Assembly: GCA_027596195.1 (NCBI GenBank)
Contig: JADGJG010000621.1
Coordinates: 1-15,390 of the forward strand
From: Podochytrium sp. JEL0797
Lineage: Eukaryota; Chytridiomycota; Chytridiomycetes; Chytridiales; Chytriomycetaceae
Length of the DNA stretch: 15,390 nt
Reading direction: 5' to 3'
Position numbers and translations under genes: made by a program. Numbering within the stretch: position 1 is the first letter of the stretch; the number at the start of each line of letters is the position of its first letter. Below the pieces are notes generated by a model, which saw only the letters and a program-made list of their open reading frames with translations, did not search any database and was not told where the DNA came from. Of this stretch, positions 1 through 6,633 are shown piece by piece.

Positions 1-42
<42 letters not shown>
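1..42. repeat. Poly-C homopolymer at the window start
   Basis: An uninterrupted run of 42 C residues opens the window. It is not a TTAGGG-type telomere repeat. It stands a few tens of bases beyond the stop codon of metacaspase copy A. It most likely marks a contig end or a homopolymer assembly or library artefact. A genuine C/G tract cannot be excluded from sequence alone. Confidence 0.9.
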
Positions 43-43
<1 letters not shown>

Positions 44-64
44 CACACGTTCGACTCCATTTCC

Positions 65-1411
65 CCCCTTCACAAAACAAACGGGCTGTCCGGATCCACC
101 GGCGTCCCACAACTCAGCTGCGGAATCTGCGAGAACCCATCCTCCTTCATAAACACTCTCAATTGCGCCAACAGGTCCTCAAAACTGATTCCCTTGGGAT
201 TGTCGCGCAACGCGCTCAAAAGCGCAAACGTGAGTGCTCCCGACGCTTTCCCGTTCAACTGCGCGTCCGCACTCGTTTGTTCGTCGAGGCATCCGGAAAT
301 GAGGTAGCACTCTTTGGGAGCTTCCGAGTTTTCGTTGAACGATTCGAGTTTGTATTCGCTCGCATTGTTCACAGAGGTGGCGCCAGCAAACACGCGAGCC
401 AAGGACATGACTTCATCCTTGAGAGCTTGCGCTTCATGTTTCTGTTTTTTTTGTGTGTGTGTTCTGCAGGTTTCGTAAATGGAGTCGCGAGAAACGCGAG
501 TAAACACAAATACCATTGCAGCAGAAAATCCACCCTTGAGCAGTCTTTGGGCTTGCAAAACGACCGCTTTTCCAGCTTGCATCAATTCCTGGAGACTCAT
601 TTTGCCATCCAAGTCAGGGCGATACGTGTAAGGAAGTTCCAGTATGGTTCCTGTTCCAGAAAATTAGCTGTATGAGAAAGGAGGCAAACAAGGTCAAAAG
701 GAGCACAAACCCGAGTGGCAGCAATCCATAATCACAGTGAGTTTGCATCCCTGCGGCATGGCCTTTACGAGAGCTTGATGGAGCATGTCGGAATCAATCA
801 TTCCTTCCGTGGCAAAGTCGACTGGACAAATCGTGTCGTCGAGACCGTTCGCTCTGTCACCTGTATTACGAGAATTGGCAAGCCTTCCTAATAATCGAAT
901 TACCGCGGCTTACCATCTTGGTCCTGGATTTGAGATCCGTGCCCTGAAATGTGCAAAAACGCGTGATTTCAGTATCAACTCCATGGCTCACTCCATGGCT
1001 GACAAAAAACAACAAACAACTCACCAGAATAACTCATAAACAACTGATCCCCAGGTTTCGCATCAAATACCAACCAATTGAACGCACCCAACATGTTCTT
1101 GACCGTCGGAATGTGCTGCGGATCGCGCGCGTCGTCCACAAGCATCAACATGCTCTGTTGGTCTGTCTTGTAACCAAACTGCTGCGACAACATTTGCTTA
1201 ATGTTATGCGCGTCGTTGATGCATCCTTGGAGAGCGTGCTCGCTTCCCGTGTAGTTGATGCCGATCATGAGTGCCTTTTTGCGGCCGCTGGCAGGTTGGG
1301 TGGCAGCGAGGTTATTGCGGACGGGTTTTTGCTGTAGTTTCTGCAGTAGCTGGTTGGGCTTTGATCCGTCAAGCTTGGTTTGCTGAGGAGCAGGCGGCGG
1401 TGGTGTCCATT
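65..1411. repeat. Segmental duplication, copy A
   Basis: This segment is highly similar to 3741-5062 in the same orientation. Similarity covers exons and introns of a metacaspase gene. It begins a few bases beyond the stop codon and ends inside the WW-domain coding sequence. The length difference (1347 against 1322) is accounted for by a 35-bp deletion in copy B and a longer last intron in copy B (82 against 72 nt). Preserved intron similarity suggests a fairly recent event. Confidence 0.85.
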
Positions 1412-1421
1412 CGCAAATCAT
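70..1421 (-). CDS. Type I metacaspase, copy A (N-terminally truncated, dyad intact)
   Basis: Predicted caspase-fold cysteine peptidase (clan CD, family C14B), a family that cleaves after Arg/Lys. Five exons join cleanly: 1025-1421, 914-943, 711-860, 514-650 and 70-441, giving 361 residues. The p20 part holds KKALMIGINYTGSEHAL and LVDDARD. The catalytic His lies in SYSGHGSQ, whose codons are split by intron 1, and the catalytic Cys is in DCCHSG. The p10 part contains ISGCLDEQTSADAQLNG and ends SPFVL. The last intron (442-513, 72 nt) has no stop and keeps frame, but the equivalent intron in copy B is 82 nt, so it is an intron. The 5' end is abnormal: the first ATG (1421) gives MICEWTPP, which is only the tail of a WW domain, and the sequence upstream no longer matches copy B. 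This may be a new start or a 5'-truncated gene. It also lacks the AATAAA that follows copy B. Confidence 0.8.
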
Positions 1422-1553
1422 GATGGTAAGAGATAGAAAACCCGACGTGTTGGAGATCAATTTTCGAACCCTTGCAGGGCAGAAGCTGGGCTGGCAACCG
1501 TGATTGGTATCAATTCGGCGGATTTAAGGCGTCCGAAGCAATCAAAAACAAAA

Positions 1554-2242
1554 ATGAATTCCGTCTATAAAATTCCCTCACGACTCCTTCACCCTCACTG
1601 CCCTCGCTTCCCTCCAAGCGTTCGCATCCGCCGCATCCCTTGTGTGGAGGTGCTCACCTCGACCAAAGCAACCACGCTCCTTGCCCTGGTCAACAGTAAT
1701 TCAACTACTCACACTGCTCTGTCTACCTTCAAAGGGACCCTCTTTGCACCGACCGAAGAGGCTCCCTTAGAGATGTCATGTCTGGATTCAACGGCAACAT
1801 TAGAATTTTGAACGACCCTGCAAGTCAACGACGTCAAGGTCAATGCAACAATGTGATTCCCGGTGTTGTGTACAGCACTGCCATCGTCAAGGCCAAATCT
1901 CTTCCAGCTGTTCCCACTGCGAACAATGGAATTGCCTTGGACATTCAATGTAACGGTTCCAATGTGTTGAATGATGGAAAGGGCAACAAGGGCCCTGCGA
2001 CGGTTGTGTTGGCTGATCGTGTGGTTGTGCATGTGATTGACACCGTGATGTTGCCTCCTCTGGGTGGTTTTGCTGCCACGACTGCGGCGGGTGTGTTGTC
2101 TAAAAGTGAGGTTTTGCCGCATCGGCACTCAGCAGGCTTTGCCGCTTTGGCCGTTATGCTCTTTTTGTTTGCGTCCTGCTCTTCCCTTTTTCCTTTTCCA
2201 TTCCAGGTATTGTTGCGCTTCGAATATAATATATCGGTCTAG
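1554..2242 (+). pseudogene. Fasciclin (FAS1) domain protein, frameshifted, probable GPI-anchored
   Basis: FAS1 domains are extracellular adhesion modules, often GPI-anchored in fungi. Three pieces lie in order in different frames. A signal-peptide-like segment (FTLTALASLQAFASAAS) is at about 1579-1640. The N-terminal FAS1 half is at about 1644-1811, with TTLLALVNSNST and KGTLFAPTEEA, and then hits a stop. The C-terminal half is at about 1845-2242, with NNVIPGVVYS and the diagnostic RVVVHVIDTVMLPP. It ends in a hydrophobic tail (AGFAALAVMLFLFASCSS) typical of a GPI signal. At least two frame changes separate the pieces, one near 1642 and one between about 1765 and 1845, and no convincing introns bridge them. 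The ATG at 1554 is in the frame of the second piece, not of the signal peptide. Decay is more likely than sequencing error because distant genes in the window are clean. Confidence 0.65.
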
Positions 2243-2680
2243 TTCAGAACCCGATTTTCTATGCTTGTTTGTTCGCCGAGTTGGGCTTCTAACACGGCCA
2301 TCCGATTACAAAGCACCTCTCGTTGACTTCCGTGACCTTGTGATCGCAAGCAAAAAGCTTTATTAATTGACTGTCCAGTATGTCCGCTCGCACGTTGTGA
2401 TTGCAAGCAAAAAGCTTGACCAAAATCACATTTCCCAAATCTCCTCCCATCAACCCGAAAATGCCCCTTGGGCGTGTTCGCCCAAGGACTTCCTCCAATA
2501 TTCCATAAAGTCCACGCCTCTAAAATCCCTCCAACCTTCATGAGTTTAAATAGTGCACGCTGTGATATGATTAGCAAATAGTGCCGCGTCTCATGGGGGA
2601 ATCCTTGCTTGATTTGATGTGATATTACCCCCTTGGTCGCGGTGGTGAGTTCAGAAATAAGGAGACAAAAAAGTTTTTTG
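2243..2680. other. Intergenic stretch with a 23-bp direct repeat
   Basis: No convincing gene is seen here. A long open frame on the minus strand (2239-2706) has no recognisable domain and begins inside the U-box gene on the other strand. An AT-rich patch (around 2224-2236) follows the FAS1 remnant. A 23-bp near-perfect direct repeat is annotated separately. The stretch probably holds the 5' flank of the U-box gene. Confidence 0.5.
2338..2417. repeat. Pair of 23-bp direct repeats
   Basis: The sequence TTGTGATCGCAAGCAAAAAG followed by CTT at 2338-2360 recurs at 2395-2417 with one C-to-T change. The starts are 57 bp apart. The repeats lie upstream of the U-box gene in otherwise featureless DNA. 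They could be a paired binding site or a local duplication; nothing in the sequence decides. Confidence 0.75.
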
Positions 2681-2693
2681 ACGATGGCAGACC

Positions 2694-3635
2694 GTGCGTG
2701 ACCCACTCTTGGATTCCATCACCGCAGATTTCCCGTGCCCAAGTGGACAAGATCTTATTCAATACGCCGTCACTGTCGTAGACGGCCACACGTACGAGCG
2801 TGATGCGGCTCAAGCATGGTTCAATCAAATCAATAGGTCTCCCACGACTAATCTCCCCCTCGCTTCCACCACCCTCACACCAAACTACGCCATCCAGTCT
2901 GTATTGGAAATCCTCGATACCGCCCATGATGTGGCACCCATTATGGAACCGGATGTTGATGCTTGGAATGCAATTGAGGATGACCTTCTCGTTCCTTTAA
3001 TGACGAGAATAAGCGAGTTGGAAGCTGAGATGGCCCTGATAGAGGCAGAAAATGACGCTCTTTTAGTTCGTGTGCGAGAAATGGAGACTGCGCAAGAGGA
3101 AGCTGACGATCATGACATGCAATTGTTGGAAAGTGTTGCAAGAATTACTGAGTTGGAAGCCGAAACGGATTTGTTGGCTGCTGCAAACGCCACTCTCTTA
3201 ATTCGTGTGCGAGAAATGGAGACGGCTTCAGAGGAAGCTGACGATAAGAACGTGCATCAAATGCAATTTTTGGAAGATCAAATGGAACGGATGGACGGCG
3301 AAAACGCTGTTCTCAACGTTCGTATGGTGACATCGCGCGGGAATACATATCGCGCGTCTAAAAGAGCAGCTCGAGGAAGCAAGAAGAGAGAACAACAGCT
3401 TGAAAATGAAGAAAGCAATCGACATCCGCCCTCAACATTTGATGTTCGTCGTCTTCTTTCTTTTGAGTTTTTTGAGTTGCTTTCTTTGGAGTTCCTTGGT
3501 GAGAGAATAAATCACGCGTCTTCCGTGGCCATTGGAAAACGAAAGAAATCAATAATTGAAATAAAGCCAATCCATTTTGTGTGTGAGAAAGACAAAGATA
3601 ATATTGGGATGATATCACTAAACAAATGGGGGTGA
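2694..3635 (+). CDS. U-box protein with coiled coil (probable E3 ubiquitin ligase)
   Basis: U-box proteins are RING-like E3 ubiquitin ligases that recruit an E2 without zinc. Residues about 12-75 match the family: FPCPSGQDLIQYAVTVVDG, GHTYERDAAQAWF, RSPTTNLPLAS and LTPNYAIQSVL. A charged heptad-rich coiled coil follows (about residues 100-215), built from a 45-residue tandem duplication (3006-3140 and 3141-3275; shared cores RISELEAE/RITELEAE and RVREMET). The C-terminal region is basic and low in recognisable features. The start is a problem: this frame has a stop at 2679-2681 and no ATG before the U-box. ATG 2684 lies in another frame and reaches a stop after five codons. A 34-nt GT-AG intron (2694-2727) would join MAD directly to the U-box but is unusually short; a one-base frameshift is the alternative. 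The domain call is firm, the gene model is not. Confidence 0.75.
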   Translation: MRDPLLDSITADFPCPSGQDLIQYAVTVVDGHTYERDAAQAWFNQINRSPTTNLPLASTTLTPNYAIQSVLEILDTAHDVAPIMEPDVDAWNAIEDDLLVPLMTRISELEAEMALIEAENDALLVRVREMETAQEEADDHDMQLLESVARITELEAETDLLAAANATLLIRVREMETASEEADDKNVHQMQFLEDQMERMDGENAVLNVRMVTSRGNTYRASKRAARGSKKREQQLENEESNRHPPSTFDVRRLLSFEFFELLSLEFLGERINHASSVAIGKRKKSIIEIKPIHFVCEKDKDNIGMISLNKWG

Positions 3636-3732
3636 TCTAAGGGCACATATTTACCAATGGTTAGATCCTATCTCAGTCCTGGCTGGCTGATCACACTCGC
3701 GGCCGTTGAAAAAAGAATTCCAAACAAAACTC

Positions 3733-3738
3733 TTTATT
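3733..3738 (-). terminator. Probable poly(A) signal of metacaspase copy B
   Basis: AATAAA on the minus strand starts 8 nt beyond the copy B stop codon (3746-3748). Similarity with copy A stops at the neighbouring bases, so copy A lacks this signal. Confidence 0.5.
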
Positions 3739-3740
3739 TT

Positions 3741-5062
3741 CCCCTTCACAAAACAAACGGGCTGTCCGGATCCACCGGCGTCCCACAACTCAGCTGCGGG
3801 ATCTGCGAGAACCCATCCTCCTTCATAAACACTCTCAATTGCGCCAACAGGTCCTCAAAACTGATTCCCTTGGGATTGTCGCGCAAAGCGCTCAAAAGCG
3901 CAAACGTGAGCGCTCCCGACGCCATCCCGTTCAACTGCGCGTCCGCACTCGTCTGTTCGTCGAGGCATCCGGAAATGAGGTAACATTCTTTTGGAGCTTC
4001 CGAGTTTTCGTTGAATGATTCGAGTTTGTATTCACTCGCGTTGTTCACGGAGGCGGTGCCAGCAAACACGCGAGCCAAGGACATGACTTCATCCTTGAGA
4101 ACTTGTGCTTCATGTTTCTGTTTTTTTTGTGTGTGTTGTGTATGTTTCGTTTAAATGGAGTTGTGTGTGATTTCGAGAATCGCGAGTGAACAAAAATACC
4201 TTGGCAGCAGAAAATCCACCCTTCAGCAGTCTTTGGGCTTGCAAAACGACCGCCTTTCCAGCTTGCAGCAATTCCTTGCGACTCATTTTGCCATCCAAGT
4301 CAGGACGATATGTGTATGGAAGTTCGAGCATGGTTCCTGTTTCAGAAAATTAGCATTGTGAAAAGAAAGGAGGGAAACAAGGGAAAGGAGCACAAACCCG
4401 AGTGGCAGCAATCCATAATCACAGTGAGTTTGCATCCCTGAGGCATGGCCTTCACGAGAACTTTGTGGAGCATGTCGGAATCAATCATTCCTTCGGTGGC
4501 AAAGTCGACGGGACAAATCGTGTCGTCGAGACCGTTCGCTCTGTCACCTGTATTACGAGAATTGGCAAGCCTTCCTAATAATCGAATCAATGCGGCTCAC
4601 CATCTTGGTCCTGGATTTGAGATCCGTGCCCTGAAATGTGAAAAAACGCGTGATTTCAGTATCAACTCCATGGCCACTCCATGGCTGAAAACAACTGATC
4701 CCCAGGTTTCGCATCAAACACCAACCAATTGAACGCACCCAACATGTTCTTGACCGTCGGAATGTGCTGCGGATCGCGTGCGTCGTCCACAAGCATCAAC
4801 ATGCTCTGTTGGTCAGTCTTGTAGCCAAACTGCTGCGACAACATCTGCTTAATGTTATGCGCGTCGTTGATGCATCCTTTGAGGGCGTGTTCGCTTCCCG
4901 TGTAGTTGATGCCAATGAGGAGAGCCTTTTTGCGGCCGCTGGCGGGTTGGGTGGCCGCGAGAGTATTGCCGGCGGGTTTTTGCTGTAGTTTCTGCAGTAG
5001 CTGGTTGGGCTTTGAACCGTCAAGTTTGGTTTGTTGGGGAGCAGCCGGAGGTGGTGTCCATT
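3741..5062. repeat. Segmental duplication, copy B
   Basis: Direct-orientation partner of 65-1411. The copies are about 3.7 kb apart and flank the FAS1 remnant and the U-box gene. Exons corresponding to copy A have identical lengths (30, 150, 137 and 372 nt). Beyond 5062, copy B continues into its WW-domain exons, whereas copy A diverges, which places the duplication breakpoint inside the WW coding sequence. Confidence 0.85.
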
Positions 5063-5223
5063 GCGTTTGACCAGTTTTCTTGTTGGCTGTGTTTGACACC
5101 GACACAAATTGAGTCAATAATGATAACACCGAACGTTGTCAATTCGTAATACACACCATAAAAGTAGCAATTGAAGTCCTGGCTCCACGACGCAACCCAT
5201 CCAGGCGGAAGTTCCTGTTGCAT
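3746..5223 (-). pseudogene. WW-domain type I metacaspase, copy B, disrupted at the catalytic His motif
   Basis: The architecture is WW domain, Q-rich linker, p20 and p10. The WW domain spans exons 5157-5214 (or 5223) and 5086 downward: LPPGWVASWSQDFNCYFY joined to ANKKTGQTQWTPP. The linker is SKPNQLLQKLQQKP and p20 begins KKALLIGINYTG. Relative to copy A, 35 bp are missing after GDQLF. The loss removes MSYSG and the splice donor, so the frame ends at 4662 (GDQLFSAMEWPWS) and gives a 163-residue product without either catalytic residue. Downstream exons are otherwise perfect: 4601-4630 (GHGSQ part), 4398-4547 (DCCHSG), 4200-4336 and 3746-4117 (p10, ISGCLDEQTSADAQ). ATG 5223 gives a usable start (MQQELPPGW). 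However, an upstream coding exon at 5278 and above, homologous to exon 1 of copy C, shows that the ancestral start lay further upstream. The deletion looks recent. Confidence 0.75.
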
Positions 5224-5277
5224 GAATCAACGCGTCAGGAATCAAATGGAATCGAGTTGGAAACAGTCACGCTATAC
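5215..5277 (-). other. Probable 63-nt intron joining copy C's last exon to copy B's WW exon
   Basis: On the minus strand the donor is GAG|GTATAG and the acceptor CAACAG|GAA, with CTGAC as a plausible branch site. It matches copy C intron 1 (6216-6278) in position, phase (0) and length (63 nt). Its removal links HPPLE to ELPPGW in frame. If it is spliced, copies C and B form one 443-residue reading frame: leader, WW, p20, leader, WW, truncated p20. The stop at 5272 that ends copy C lies inside this intron. Confidence 0.5.
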
Positions 5278-6368
5278 CTCGAGAGGCGGATGGGGCTGCT
5301 CAATGCGTTGTTTATGGGGATGTGGCGCATCCTCAGGATGAACCACGGTCGAAAGGAGACTATCGAGGAAATCATACGTAGTGGTAACTTCACGCGCCGT
5401 TCCGAGTTGAGCCAAGCGTTCAATTTTGGGACGCACGCTCGAGTGGTCGCAATTGAGAATCACGGAGAGTTTGCATCCTTTTGGCATGGCGGAGGCGAGG
5501 ACTTTGTGGAGCAGATCCGAGTCAATCATTCCGTTCGTGGCAAAGTCAATCGGGCAAATCGTGTCTTGGGCGACTCGAGAGCTCGCTTTGTCGCCTGAAT
5601 TTGCGAAGTTAGAGTTGCGGGCCGAACGAAAACGAAATATTCCAATGAACCATTTTGCGGCTTGAATTTGGATCCATCGTGACCTGCCAAGAGAGACGTG
5701 ATAAGTTCGCGCCAATCACCTATAACACCCGCGAACGGCGAAACTCAACGCTCACCAGAATAGCTCAAAACAAGCTCATCTCCAGGTTTCGCATTGCACA
5801 CCAACCAATTGAACGCACTCAACAAATTCTTGACAGTCGGCAAGCGACGCGAATCGTTTGCATCATCCACAAGAACCAGCAAGCTCTCCTCGTCACTTCC
5901 AAATCCATATTGGTGAGTCAACATCTGTGTAATGTTGATGGCGTCGTTGATGCAATCTGTGAGAGCGTATTTCCCGCCCGCGTAATTGATTCCAATGATC
6001 AACGCCTTCTTGTGTTCGTGTTGCGATGGGGTGCCATTCTTGTGGTAGCGCACGCTCTGGGATCCGGACGGTCTCGTCCATTGAGCCTGCCCAGTCCTTT
6101 CATTGGCTGTTTCATAATGTAATCAGAGGGTTTGCTCCCGCATGTGTATAACCTCACCGTAAAAGAAGCTGTCAAACTGTTGACTCCACTGTGCAATCCA
6201 TCCCGACGGAAGCGCCTGTTCGAAAAGCTATCCAGGTTTCAGTCAGGTTTCAGTGCGAAAGTTGTTGCTGAACCAAACCTGATGCGGGCGGGGACTCGAA
6301 TACTGGACTCGCTGCGCCTGCGTCGGATAGACGACTGTGTCGAGAAGACTCTCGAGAAAGGCGCTCAT
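5272..6368 (-). CDS. WW-domain metacaspase homologue, copy C: catalytic Cys replaced by Asp, p10 absent
   Basis: Exons are 6279-6368, 6158-6215, 5756-6106, 5651-5683 and 5272-5594, and they join without a stop to 284 residues. Exon 1 encodes a 30-residue leader (MSAFLESLLDTVVYPTQ...). The WW domain follows across intron 2: LPSGWIAQWSQQFDSFFY then ANERTGQAQWTRP. The p20 part has KKALIIGINYAGGKYAL, LVDDAND and the catalytic His in SYSGHDGS, split by intron 3 as in copies A and B. At the active-site Cys, where A and B have DCCHSG, this copy reads NCDHSS, so the nucleophile is Asp (codon GAC against TGC). No p10 follows. Instead the frame runs on through a segment homologous to its own leader (DFLDSLLSTVVHPEDAP), which is the first coding exon of copy B, before a stop at 5272. 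It may be a non-proteolytic pseudo-enzyme, part of a fusion with B, or a dying gene. The intron 4 donor (GTTCAT) is weak but removal is needed to keep frame. Confidence 0.7.
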
Positions 6369-6414
6369 TTCGCGGATTGAAAATGAGATTAAATTTTTCG
6401 GAGTTCGAAACAAA

Positions 6415-6441
6415 AAAGTGCGCACGCCGCGCACGCACTTT
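6415..6441. repeat. GC-rich inverted repeat in the 5' flank of metacaspase C
   Basis: The arms AAAGTGCG (6415-6422) and CGCACTTT (6434-6441) are perfect 8-bp complements with an 11-nt GC-rich spacer. The element lies about 50 bp upstream of the copy C start codon. It could be a palindromic regulatory site or a 5' UTR hairpin. Confidence 0.45.
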
Positions 6442-6530
6442 CAAATCTCCAATAATGATTTCACGTTTATTCTCCGGTATCGAGAGGCGTAACTTCCCGA
6501 AACTCATTCTCAAACGCAATACAATCCATT

Positions 6531-6597
6531 CCGTGAGTTGATTGAAATCAAAATTCAAAAAAACCAACCACGTGAGCTGATTGAAATCGAGAGTTTC
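6531..6597. repeat. Short degenerate repeat pair near the LRR 3' end
   Basis: CCGTGAGTTGATTGAAATC (6531-6549) and ACGTGAGCTGATTGAAATC (6570-6588) lie side by side. A third relative, AGGTGAGTTGACTGAAATC, is at 8496-8514. All three lie just beyond LRR stop codons (6634 and 8557). They are probably remnants of the shared 3' flank of the tandem F-box/LRR units. Confidence 0.5.
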
Positions 6598-6633
6598 AGA
6601 CGAGCATTCATAATTGACTTCACAGCCTCGTGT

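Noticed and set aside
1..42. Telomere
   Set aside because: There is no TTAGGG/CCCTAA unit, only C.
163..675. Plus-strand ORFs across the metacaspase copies (also 951-1337, 5218-5598 and 5655-6122)
   Set aside because: They are antisense shadows of well-supported minus-strand exons, rich in Arg, Leu and Val, with no domain.
2239..2706. 155-residue minus-strand ORF
   Set aside because: No family signature. It overlaps the start of the U-box gene on the other strand and contains the 23-bp repeats translated as near-identical peptides, which suggests chance openness.
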